From Alphaproteobacteria bacterium UBA2947 (lineage in GTDB: Bacteria; Pseudomonadota; Alphaproteobacteria; Rs-D84): a stretch of 8,586 nt of DNA. A program made the translations under genes and the position numbers. Of this stretch, positions 1 through 6,485 are shown in pieces (position 1 is the first letter of the stretch; each line of letters opens with the position of its first letter). The notes under the pieces are model-generated. The model had not been told where the DNA came from and searched no databases. It saw only the letters and a list, made by a program, of their open reading frames with translations. The stretch spans positions 114,787-123,372 of the forward strand of contig DEBV01000009.1 in assembly GCA_002348925.1 (NCBI GenBank), read 5' to 3'.

Positions 1-49
1 GACAACAGATTTACAGTCTGCCCCGGCTCTCCAACTCCGGCGCACGCCC
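1..49 (-). tRNA. tRNA-Tyr (anticodon GUA), 5' part only, cut by window edge
   Basis: On the minus strand there is a D arm with a 4-bp stem (CCGG/CCGG) and a loop containing the invariant GG, followed by a 5-bp anticodon stem (GCAGA/TCTGT) closing the loop CTGTAAA, whose central triplet GTA reads tyrosine codons. The variable arm starts at the window edge, so the long class II arm, T arm and 3' acceptor strand are outside. The 5' end is placed at about 49 by counting back from A14. In that register position 8 is C, not the nearly universal U, so the exact 5' end is uncertain by a base or two. It lies 7 bases downstream of the encoded CCA of tRNA-Gly and is probably processed from the same transcript. 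Confidence 0.8.
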
Positions 50-56
50 AATCCCT

Positions 57-131
57 TGGTGCGAGCAGAGGGAATCGAACCCTCATTTCAAGCTTGGAAG
101 GCTTGCATTCTAGCCTTTGAACTATGCTCGC
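57..131 (-). tRNA. tRNA-Gly (anticodon UCC) with encoded CCA
   Basis: The minus strand folds into a complete cloverleaf: a perfect 7-bp acceptor stem (GCGAGCA/TGCTCGC), U8-A9, a D stem GTTC/GAAT with GG in the loop, anticodon stem CAAGC/GCTTG with loop CTTCCAA (anticodon TCC, reading GGA and GGG), a 4-base variable loop, and a T stem GAGGG/CCCTC with loop TTCGATT. The 3' CCA is encoded at 57-59. The glycine identity elements G1-C72, C2-G71, C35 and C36 are all present. The discriminator base 73 is A (position 60 on the plus strand is t), whereas most bacterial tRNA-Gly carry U73. It precedes tRNA-Tyr in the same transcript. Confidence 0.96.
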
Positions 132-152
132 AACGATTTCGTAAGCCCACCA

Positions 153-180
153 ATTATATCTTATTTTTTTATAAACGCAA
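153..180 (-). promoter_or_regulatory. Promoter of the tRNA-Gly/tRNA-Tyr unit
   Basis: Read on the minus strand there is TTGCGT (175-180) as -35, a 16-base spacer, and a perfect TATAAT (153-158) as -10. The bases after the -10 (TGGTGGGC) are GC-rich in an AT-rich surround. GC-rich discriminators are typical of stable-RNA promoters under stringent control; its operation here is inference. Transcription would begin near 145, about 14 bases before the tRNA-Gly 5' end. The -35 lies 4 bases beyond the stop codon of the lipoprotein gene, so the two units are packed end to end with no terminator seen between them. Confidence 0.72.
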
Positions 181-184
181 GTAT

Positions 185-1786
185 TTATTCAAGTACTTCG
201 ACACTATCGATATATTTGCGAGAAACCTTTTCCAATTTTACAGGTTTGAACTCTTCGTTTGATACTGTTTCTGGTTCGTCGCTGGCATAGATTTGTATTG
301 GTGCGTCATTGACTTCTTCTTCTGTGTCAGAGGAATAATTTGCGCCAATTGTCTTTGTTCTGTATTGTGATTTATAACGTAAAGTTTCTGGGATTTTTAT
401 GTAATCGCCAGGATTTACGCCGCGCGTTTTCAATTCTTTTTCTGGGACTGTTTGCAGGTCAGATATATTTATGCTGTAAAGCGGAACCAGAAAGTTTGTT
501 GCTTGTTCTTTAAACAAAGACGCTTCCCCACTGCCGTTTAATTCCATTATGCGTAATGCGCGTTCTGATTCACCAGATGGTTGTAGACGGAAAACGCCTG
601 TGGTTCCAATATATCCGCTTGGGTCAAAAAGATATGCATCTTTTGATTTGTTGGCATAAAGCATTCCCAGTGATAAATTTGCGGCATCGTATCCAAATGC
701 GGACAAATAGTCTGGATCTTTGCCACCAACCATGTTGTAAAGAGAAACAAAGTTATCTGAAATCGGTGGCAATGTTGCATATTTTGCACCACTTAATGAA
801 AAATCAGATGCAATGTCTGCGCCATGCCAAAGTGTTGTGCCATAAAAAGCTGCATCACGACTGCCAACACCATAATAACGCAGGAACGATGCCAGTGTTT
901 TTGTATCTTCGCCAGACCCCAAGAACAATATTGAATCATATGGCAATTCGCCAAGTGTTTCGGTGCGTGATATTTTTTCCAGTTGGTTTCTAAGGTTTGT
1001 TCTGGTTGCACCGTCCAAATGTTCTTTGTTTATTATATCTGATAATACTTCACGGGCGCGTGTGTTTGCAGCACTGCGTGCGTTGTACATAGATGCACGC
1101 ATAGCGACATCTTTGATTGAATTAGAATCACCAGATTTATAATAAAATAATCCGTTGATTGGTAAATCGTATGCATCTGATATTTTTGTTGCAGTGGCAG
1201 CCATCAGTTTTCCAGAATTGTCGTCTGGTGCCAAAACCAGCATATTTTTTGCGCCGTCCGTTTGCATCTGTCGTACGATTGTTTCGATGCTTTGTGTGGG
1301 AATCAAGTTCATTGTCATAACATTGTTGCCCAATGCATTTATATCAGATGTGAAAGAAATAACTGGTGTGCTGGACGGTTTTGCATCGCGTAATGTTGTT
1401 ACGTCTTCGGCAAATAATGGTCCGATAATAATGTCTGGGTCGTCGTTAAGGACGTCTTTTATAATCAAATCGCGTCTTGATTTTTCGCCAGATAAATCAT
1501 AAAAGGAAACTTTTATATTCTTAATTTGTTGACGCAAAAACGCCGTTTCGATAGACGTTTTAATGTTGTTTCCAACTGATTTTGCAGGACCACTTGTTGG
1601 TAATAATACAGCAATGCTTGCGTTTGGACCATCTTCGTCATACCCATAAAGAGATGATGAAGACATAATGCCATTTTGTATGTCTGTTGGGTTTGATGTC
1701 GCAACTGTCACTGGTTTGATAACATTGTTTGTGCCACAAGACGCCAGCAAAAGAGCGCTAAAAATTAAAAATTTGTTGATATACAT
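185..1786 (-). CDS. Lipoprotein with periplasmic-binding fold, penicillin-binding protein activator (LpoA-like)
   Basis: A 533-residue lipoprotein. Residues 1-17 are a lipoprotein signal peptide: basic start, hydrophobic core, and lipobox LASC with Cys17 as the lipidation site, followed by Gly. Residues 22-54 look like a flexible linker. From about residue 56 (NASIAVLLPTSGP) to about 440 the pattern is that of a type 1 periplasmic-binding fold, including DPDIIIGPLF (116-125), the strand NMLVLAPDD (181-189) and AFGYDAANL (363-371). The last 90 residues are an acidic, probably disordered tail after a NPGDYIKIP segment. In E. coli the related lpoA lies divergent to rsmI (yraL), as here; LpoA is an outer-membrane lipoprotein that stimulates the peptidoglycan synthase PBP1A. 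Activation of a synthase here is inferred from family and neighbourhood; a solute-binding role is the alternative. The ATG start is supported by AGGA at 1793-1796 and by the signal peptide. Confidence 0.82.
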   Translation of the reverse strand: MYINKFLIFSALLLASCGTNNVIKPVTVATSNPTDIQNGIMSSSSLYGYDEDGPNASIAVLLPTSGPAKSVGNNIKTSIETAFLRQQIKNIKVSFYDLSGEKSRRDLIIKDVLNDDPDIIIGPLFAEDVTTLRDAKPSSTPVISFTSDINALGNNVMTMNLIPTQSIETIVRQMQTDGAKNMLVLAPDDNSGKLMAATATKISDAYDLPINGLFYYKSGDSNSIKDVAMRASMYNARSAANTRAREVLSDIINKEHLDGATRTNLRNQLEKISRTETLGELPYDSILFLGSGEDTKTLASFLRYYGVGSRDAAFYGTTLWHGADIASDFSLSGAKYATLPPISDNFVSLYNMVGGKDPDYLSAFGYDAANLSLGMLYANKSKDAYLFDPSGYIGTTGVFRLQPSGESERALRIMELNGSGEASLFKEQATNFLVPLYSINISDLQTVPEKELKTRGVNPGDYIKIPETLRYKSQYRTKTIGANYSSDTEEEVNDAPIQIYASDEPETVSNEEFKPVKLEKVSRKYIDSVEVLE

Positions 1787-1814
1787 TGAAAATCCTACTT
1801 TTTATATGTATCAT
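1786..1814 (+). promoter_or_regulatory. Likely rsmI operon promoter
   Basis: TTGAAA (1786-1791, five of six matches to the sigma-70 -35 consensus), a 17-base spacer and TATCAT (1809-1814, five of six matches to the -10). Transcription would start near 1821, just ahead of the ribosome binding site at 1823-1829, giving a leader of about 15 bases. The -35 begins on the last base of the opposing lipoprotein start codon. The call rests on motif matching only. Confidence 0.5.
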
Positions 1815-1841
1815 TTTACTATAAAAGGATTTAAAATGCAA
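1813..1841 (-). promoter_or_regulatory. Possible promoter of the lipoprotein gene
   Basis: On the minus strand there is TTGCAT (1836-1841, three of six consensus matches), a 17-base spacer and TAAAAT (1813-1818, five of six). Transcription would begin near 1806, ahead of the AGGA at 1793-1796. The -35 covers the rsmI start codon. The match is weak and the region is AT-rich, so chance resemblance is possible. Confidence 0.35.
1823..1829 (+). promoter_or_regulatory. Ribosome binding site deciding the rsmI start
   Basis: AAAAGGA lies 6 bases before the ATG at 1836. The same frame stays open back to an ATG at 1668, but that extension runs antisense through the lipoprotein signal peptide region, whereas RsmI proteins start directly before the GLYVVGTPIGNL strand. 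The binding site and family alignment both fix the start at 1836. Confidence 0.8.
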
Positions 1842-2621
1842 TCAGGGCTTTATGTTGTTGGAACGCCAATTGGAAATTTATCTGATATGTCGCCACGCGC
1901 GGTAGAGGTTTTGAAATCAGTCGATTTAATCGCCGCTGAAGATACACGTGTTTTTGCTAAATTGGCACACCATTTTGATATAAAAACCAAGACAGTTTCA
2001 TGTCATGAACATAATGAACGTGAAGTGGTTGATTCTTTGGTCGAAAAAATAATCAACGGGCAATCAGTTGCAACCGTCAGCGATGCTGGTATGCCAGGAA
2101 TAAGTGATCCTGGATTTCGTATTATTCGTGCTGCGCGTGCGGCAAAGGTTCCTGTGTTCGTTGTGCCTGGGGCAACGGCGGCAATATCTGCACTGGTGTT
2201 ATCGGGATTTCCAACAGACAGATTTACTTTCTGTGGTTTCTTTGATGAAAAGAAAGTGCGTGAAGATAATAAAATTCGCCACACTATTATTTATTACGAA
2301 AGCCCAAATCGTATAATGGATACAATAAAAACTTTGGCAACCATTATGCCAGAACGCAGAATCGCAATCGTTCGCGAAATCACAAAAATACACGAAGAAA
2401 CCATAATTGGTTATCCTGCCGATTTAATAAATATCGAAGCGCCACGCGGGGAAATAGTTATTGTTGTTGAACCTGCGCCTGACAGAAAAATGTCTGATGA
2501 CGAAATAACTGAAATCGTTAATGATATTGTGTCAAATTCAACCAAGTCTGCGGCGGCAGAATTGGCGGCACGTGCAGGTATTTCAAAAAAAGAAGCATAT
2601 AAAAAATTGGTGAATAAATAA
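1836..2621 (+). CDS. rsmI: 16S rRNA (cytidine-1402 2'-O)-methyltransferase RsmI
   Basis: RsmI methylates the ribose of C1402 in the 16S rRNA decoding centre using S-adenosylmethionine, acting on the 30S subunit in the cytoplasm. The 261-residue product shows the tetrapyrrole-methylase-fold signatures in order: VGTPIGNL (8-15), AEDTR (34-38), SDAGMPGISDPG (82-93), PGATA (111-115), YESPNR (154-159) and REITKIHEE (180-188). The C-terminal segment GISKKEAYKKL (248-258) is the usual small helical end. It is somewhat shorter than the common 270-290 residues; the loop after GFF (134-136) lacks the usual GFLP and is a few residues short, but all main motifs are kept. Its stop codon overlaps the ysxC start by one base (TAATG), indicating coupled translation. 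It is divergent from the LpoA-like gene, as in E. coli. Confidence 0.96.
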   Translation: MQSGLYVVGTPIGNLSDMSPRAVEVLKSVDLIAAEDTRVFAKLAHHFDIKTKTVSCHEHNEREVVDSLVEKIINGQSVATVSDAGMPGISDPGFRIIRAARAAKVPVFVVPGATAAISALVLSGFPTDRFTFCGFFDEKKVREDNKIRHTIIYYESPNRIMDTIKTLATIMPERRIAIVREITKIHEETIIGYPADLINIEAPRGEIVIVVEPAPDRKMSDDEITEIVNDIVSNSTKSAAAELAARAGISKKEAYKKLVNK

Positions 2622-3175
2622 TGATAAAATTTGTTGGATCTTTTGAAACAGTGAAATCTTTGCCGAATACTCAATTTGCAGAATATGCGTTTGTAGGGCG
2701 CAGTAATGTTGGAAAATCTTCACTTATAAATGCGATTGTTGGGGAAAAGATTGCGCGTACTTCTAATACCCCAGGGCGTACACAAAGTTTGAATTTATTT
2801 AATATGGACGACAAATCTATGATTGTTGATTTACCAGGGTATGGGTTTGCGCGCGTATCAAAAGTGGAAGCAATGCGCTGGCTTGAAAGATTGGAAGAAT
2901 ATTTGTTAAACCGTTCGCAACTTCGCAGATTGTTTGTGTTGATAGATTCGCGTATTGGTCCAAAAGATTCTGATTTAGATTTAATGGATTTTTGTGATAA
3001 AAACGGAATTTGTTATCAAGTTGTTTGCACGAAAAAAGATAAAAAAGTTCGTGAAAGCGAACAGTTGAAATTATCACATGAAAATCATCCTGCGATGGTG
3101 GAAAAAGTTTTGGAAACTTCGGCGGAAAAGAAATTCGGCCTTGATGAATTAAGAGATATTATCGGTGTCAAATAA
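2621..3175 (+). CDS. ysxC: Ribosome biogenesis GTP-binding protein YsxC/EngB
   Basis: A small TRAFAC-class GTPase that assists late assembly of the large ribosomal subunit. The 184-residue product has typical family length and all GTPase boxes: G1 GRSNVGKS (26-33), G2 around NTPGRT (49-54), G3 DLPGYG (70-75), G4 TKKD (137-140) and G5 TSAEKK (166-171). The PGRTQ and DLPGYGFA stretches are diagnostic of EngB within the Era/EngA group. The start codon shares one base with the rsmI stop, and the last 11 bases overlap the addB start region, so it is the middle gene of a tight three-gene cluster. There is no room for its own promoter directly upstream, so co-transcription with rsmI is likely. Also called yihA or engB. 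Confidence 0.96.
   Translation: MIKFVGSFETVKSLPNTQFAEYAFVGRSNVGKSSLINAIVGEKIARTSNTPGRTQSLNLFNMDDKSMIVDLPGYGFARVSKVEAMRWLERLEEYLLNRSQLRRLFVLIDSRIGPKDSDLDLMDFCDKNGICYQVVCTKKDKKVRESEQLKLSHENHPAMVEKVLETSAEKKFGLDELRDIIGVK
3151..3156 (+). promoter_or_regulatory. Weak ribosome binding site for the GTG start of addB
   Basis: AAGAGA inside the end of ysxC stands 8 bases before the GTG at 3165. This supports the GTG over the next in-frame ATG at 3201, together with the NIFNVSNP residues that resemble the usual start of alphaproteobacterial AddB. Confidence 0.5.
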
Positions 3176-5645
3176 CAATATCTTTAATGTTTCAAATCCA
3201 ATGCATGTGCTTGATGCGTTGTGGGAACATATAGCGCAATATAGTGATGATTTTTCACGTGTTTTGATTTTTTTGCCTTCGCGTCGTGCCATTCGAAGCG
3301 TTGAAAGATTTATTGTTGAAAAAATAGGGCATGCGATTATTTTGCCAAATCTTGTTCCGTTGGGCGAAGGTGCAGAAGACGAAGAAGAAATTTTTTCTGA
3401 TACAATTTCTAACCGTGAAAGAATTATTATTTTGGCGCGTCTTTTGTCTATGGACGCAAATGTCAGAAATATAGCGACTGCATTGCCACTGGCACAAGAT
3501 TTTATCCGTATGCAAGATTATATGGAAAATGAAGGTGTTCAAATTACTGATATAGATTGGACTTCAATCATAGATGATAAATATGCAACGCATTTTCAAA
3601 ACAAAGCGCGCATACTGGATATTTTAAAACAATTACCAAATGACAGATTAACAACGACCCAGAAAAGAAATGCGGATATTCGCGCGTGGAAAAAACATTT
3701 AGATAAATATGAAAGTGTGATTGTTTGTGGGTCAACTGCATCGGTTCCTGCGACGGCTGATTTGATGGAAAGCGTTGCAAATTTGAAAAACGGAAAAATA
3801 ATTTTATCTGGGAAAATATCTGGGAACACAGAAGATTTCGAATTAGATACTAATCCTTATCACAGTGAATATTTGTTTTTGAAAAAACTTGGTTTGTCTG
3901 CAGATGATGTGCAAACTATCAATGTTGGTGAAAGTGCAATAGACATAATGAATATTGCGTTTGGAAATACTGGCGCACATGTTGATAGTGACCTTAATAA
4001 TTGCAAGTTAATAGAATGTGCGCGTGAAAGCGAAGAAGCAAATGTTGCAACAGAGATTGCTGTGCAGGCAGTAAAAGAAAATAAGTCTGTGTTAATTATT
4101 ACGCCCGATGCCGCTGCGAATCAGCGAATAAAATCAGAAATGGTGCGTTGTGGTGTTGATGCTGATTTTTCATCTGGTTTGTCTGGCACAATGACAGAGG
4201 TTGGACGCGCGATATTAAACCTTTTTGATTGGTGGTGTGAAAGTAAAAACAGTGAATTTGAAACGCTTTATAAACAAAGCAATTATAATTTGTTCGATAT
4301 GTTGGTGGCGTTTGTTGATTCTGAAAATGGTTATAATTTTCAACCAAAATTTGTAATTGAAAACGAAAGTGATGTTCCAATTTGGAAAGCAATTAAAGAA
4401 ACCGCAGATATTTTGTGTGCCAATGATATTGTGTTAAATGTTTTTGATGCGCGTGCGTTTATTGCCGATACAATAGGCAGTGTTTCAATTCGTCCGAATA
4501 AAAATGACGATTGCAAAGTTTGTGTTTTGGGAACCATAGAATCACGTATGCAGACCGCAGATGTTATTATTTTAACAGGCCTTAATGAAGGAATGTTTCC
4601 ATCCATTGGTTATGAAAACGCTTGGTTGCCGCGTGATGTTGCAAAGAAAATAGGGCTGCCGTCGCCAAATCGCAAGGTGTCGTTAATGGCACTCGATTTC
4701 ATGAATCTGTCTTGTGGTAAAGAAGTATATTGGCTTCGTTCAAAACAATCGGGTGGAACATTAACAACAGAATCGCGCTTTTTATCACGCGTTCGTGTTG
4801 CGGTTGGTAATATTCAAACAGATGATGAAATTTTAAAATCTGTTCGGGCGCGCGATGATGTAGAATATGAACCGCTTGATTATTCACCGCCAACACCACC
4901 AATCGATAAAAGTGATGTTTTTGTGACGGAATTAGAATTGCTGATTCATAATCCATATGCGTTTTATGTTAAACATATTTTAAGATTGCACAAAAAAGAT
5001 GATTATTGGGTTTTGCCAGATGCGCGTAATTTTGGAATATTGGTTCATGATGTGATTGAAAATGCCAAAGATTTTAATGCGCAAAAGTTAATAGATGAAA
5101 TGGACACGCGTGCAAAACAAGTTTTACCAGATAATTCAATTTTGTTTTATTTTTGGCATAAAAGATTCTGTGAAATTGCACCGTTTGTTGAAAACTTTTT
5201 CAAAAACAAACAAATAGAATACAAAGAAGTTTTGGGTTCTGTGAATATTGCGGGTCGCAATGTGCGTGCGCGCGCCGATATTATCTGGGACGGTGTTGTT
5301 ATGGATATAAAAACAGGCAGCGCCCCAACAAAAAAACAATTATTGGACGGCACAATGCCACAATTACCGTTGGAAGCATTCATTATGCAAAACAATGGTT
5401 TCCCATTAAAGATGAAGGATGTTTCAATTACACCGATAATACAATTTTTACAACTTAAAAACGGTAATCCCGAACCGATAGAATACAAGGACGAAATCGC
5501 GCAAACCATGATAGACAACAGTGTGCAAAAGGTTCGTGAATTGTTCGGACAATACAGCACTGACAAACTTGCATCATACGAATACCGCGAAGCGACTGGT
5601 CCAAAGTATCATGAATTTGATGACCTTGCGCGGGTAGGGGATTAG
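3165..5645 (+). CDS. addB: Double-strand break repair protein AddB (alphaproteobacterial type), PD-(D/E)XK nuclease subunit
   Basis: AddB pairs with the helicase-nuclease AddA to resect DNA double-strand ends and load RecA. The 826-residue product starts, as alphaproteobacterial AddB does, with NIFNVSNP and the strand VLIFLPSRRAIRS (33-45) where other AddB proteins have a Walker A, then LPNLVPLGEG. The middle carries the helicase-like segment ILTGLNEGMFP (about 466-476) and WLPRDVAKKIGLPSP. The nuclease domain begins near 587 with TELELLIHNPYAFYVKHILRL, followed by the catalytic set: Asp705 (in RARAD), Asp714 and Lys716 (in MDIKTG), and PQLPLEA. The end, YHEFDDLARVGD, matches the family's normal C terminus, so it is complete. 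It is shorter than the roughly 1,000 residues I associate with this group. It starts with GTG, overlaps ysxC by 11 bases and overlaps the xthA stop by 4. No addA is adjacent in this window. Confidence 0.88.
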   Translation: MSNNNIFNVSNPMHVLDALWEHIAQYSDDFSRVLIFLPSRRAIRSVERFIVEKIGHAIILPNLVPLGEGAEDEEEIFSDTISNRERIIILARLLSMDANVRNIATALPLAQDFIRMQDYMENEGVQITDIDWTSIIDDKYATHFQNKARILDILKQLPNDRLTTTQKRNADIRAWKKHLDKYESVIVCGSTASVPATADLMESVANLKNGKIILSGKISGNTEDFELDTNPYHSEYLFLKKLGLSADDVQTINVGESAIDIMNIAFGNTGAHVDSDLNNCKLIECARESEEANVATEIAVQAVKENKSVLIITPDAAANQRIKSEMVRCGVDADFSSGLSGTMTEVGRAILNLFDWWCESKNSEFETLYKQSNYNLFDMLVAFVDSENGYNFQPKFVIENESDVPIWKAIKETADILCANDIVLNVFDARAFIADTIGSVSIRPNKNDDCKVCVLGTIESRMQTADVIILTGLNEGMFPSIGYENAWLPRDVAKKIGLPSPNRKVSLMALDFMNLSCGKEVYWLRSKQSGGTLTTESRFLSRVRVAVGNIQTDDEILKSVRARDDVEYEPLDYSPPTPPIDKSDVFVTELELLIHNPYAFYVKHILRLHKKDDYWVLPDARNFGILVHDVIENAKDFNAQKLIDEMDTRAKQVLPDNSILFYFWHKRFCEIAPFVENFFKNKQIEYKEVLGSVNIAGRNVRARADIIWDGVVMDIKTGSAPTKKQLLDGTMPQLPLEAFIMQNNGFPLKMKDVSITPIIQFLQLKNGNPEPIEYKDEIAQTMIDNSVQKVRELFGQYSTDKLASYEYREATGPKYHEFDDLARVGD

Positions 5646-6415
5646 TCTTTGATTTCTAGCATTAGGCCACAATGGTCGGTTGGTTTGTCGTGTAGGCGTG
5701 GTTCCATATCTATTTCACAATTTTTTACCATTTTCATTGCGGTTTTATTGCAAAGAAAATAATCAAGGCGAAGCCCCTGTTTGTTGCCGACCGTATCACG
5801 ACCACGATATCCATACCATGTGTAATCTATATCGTCTGGGTGCATTTCGCGCCATGCGTCAATCCAGCCCATGTCTAACCATTGTTGCATAATGGCACGT
5901 GCATCTGGTGCAGAGATAGAAGAACCAACATAGTTTTTTGGATTCCATATATCTTTATCGGTAATTGCTACATTAAAATCGCCCGCGATAATAACAGGTT
6001 CTTCGCTGTCGATATATTGCGCTATATATTGTGTAAAAGCGCGCATCCATTCCAATTTATATTGAAATTTTGGTGATTCAATGCAGTCGCCGTTTGGCAT
6101 ATATACATTTATTAAACGAACGCGTCCATCAATTACACTTTCCAAGAATCTGGAATTTATATCGGCATAATTTGGCATGCCTAGTATTACATCTTCGATA
6201 GAATATTTAGAAAAAGTTGCAACGCCGTTCCAAGATTTTTGACCAAAAACCTTTATATTATATCCGTATTCATCAAATAAATTATGTGGAAAATTGGCGT
6301 TTTCGACCTTTAATTCTTGGACAAGGACGGTATCGTATTCGTTCGTTCCCAAAATATCCATAAAACTTTCAATGTGGGCGCGAATAGAGTTAATATTTAT
6401 CGTTAATATTTTCAT
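5642..6415 (-). CDS. xthA: Exodeoxyribonuclease III / AP endonuclease
   Basis: An endonuclease/exonuclease/phosphatase-fold enzyme that cuts DNA at abasic sites and trims 3' blocked ends in base excision repair. The 257-residue product has normal family length and the full catalytic set: Asn7 (in NINS), Glu34 (in QEL), Tyr105 (in NVYMPNG), Asp146 and Asn148 (in GDFNVA), Asp218 (in LRLDYF), and Asp247-His248 (in PTDHCG). The family features DARAIMQQWLDMGWIDAWR and TWYGYRGRD precede the last motifs. The ATG start places Asn7 at its canonical number. Upstream is only a weak AAAAGA-like binding site. It converges on addB with interlocking stop codons (TTAG covers both), and is divergent from the synthetase genes. 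Confidence 0.95.
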   Translation of the reverse strand: MKILTININSIRAHIESFMDILGTNEYDTVLVQELKVENANFPHNLFDEYGYNIKVFGQKSWNGVATFSKYSIEDVILGMPNYADINSRFLESVIDGRVRLINVYMPNGDCIESPKFQYKLEWMRAFTQYIAQYIDSEEPVIIAGDFNVAITDKDIWNPKNYVGSSISAPDARAIMQQWLDMGWIDAWREMHPDDIDYTWYGYRGRDTVGNKQGLRLDYFLCNKTAMKMVKNCEIDMEPRLHDKPTDHCGLMLEIKD

Positions 6416-6417
6416 AA

Positions 6418-6446
6418 TTGCAATCTTTTTTTTCTGGTACTATAAT
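6418..6446 (+). promoter_or_regulatory. Strong sigma-70-type promoter of the acyl-CoA synthetase genes
   Basis: TTGCAA (6418-6423), an exact 17-base spacer and a perfect TATAAT (6441-6446). Transcription would begin near 6453, giving a leader of about 33 bases that contains the AAGGA binding site. The -35 sits 3 bases from the xthA start codon. It is the best promoter match in the window, but I see no operator palindrome around it. Confidence 0.75.
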
Positions 6447-6470
6447 ACACGATGTCCAATATAAAAACAA
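6442..6470 (-). promoter_or_regulatory. Possible xthA promoter sharing the -10 bases of the opposing promoter
   Basis: On the minus strand there is TTGTTT (6465-6470, three of six consensus matches), a 17-base spacer and TATTAT (6442-6447, five of six). The -10 overlaps the rightward TATAAT (6441-6446) by five bases, because this hexamer is nearly symmetric. Transcription would start near 6435, about 20 bases ahead of the xthA ATG. The weak -35 keeps confidence moderate. Confidence 0.45.
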
Positions 6471-6471
6471 C

Positions 6472-6476
6472 AAGGA
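6472..6476 (+). promoter_or_regulatory. Ribosome binding site of the first synthetase gene
   Basis: AAGGA lies 9 bases before the ATG at 6486, a normal distance. A nearer ATG at 6481 (spacing 4) opens only a two-codon frame, ATG-TTA-TGA, whose stop overlaps the real start. The in-frame ATG at 6492 is 15 bases away and too far. The downstream paralog begins with the same MNMYQ, which confirms 6486. Confidence 0.7.
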
Positions 6477-6485
6477 TTTTATGTT

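Noticed and set aside
56..262. Plus-strand open frame across the tRNA genes
   Set aside because: It is antisense to a perfect tRNA-Gly cloverleaf and to the end of the lipoprotein gene, and its translation has no recognisable protein features.
1820..1825. TATAAA as a -10 element for rsmI
   Set aside because: Transcription would begin near 1832, after the ribosome binding site, leaving a leaderless message; TATCAT at 1809-1814 with TTGAAA fits better.
1668..1835. In-frame upstream extension of rsmI beginning at an ATG at 1668
   Set aside because: It is antisense to the signal peptide end of the lipoprotein gene, has no homology to RsmI, and a good binding site (1823-1829) precedes the ATG at 1836 where the family normally begins.
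4099..4392. Long antisense frames inside addB and the other genes
   Set aside because: Their translations are rich in His, Gln, Phe and Cys with no motifs, as expected from AT-rich codon shadows of well-identified genes on the other strand.
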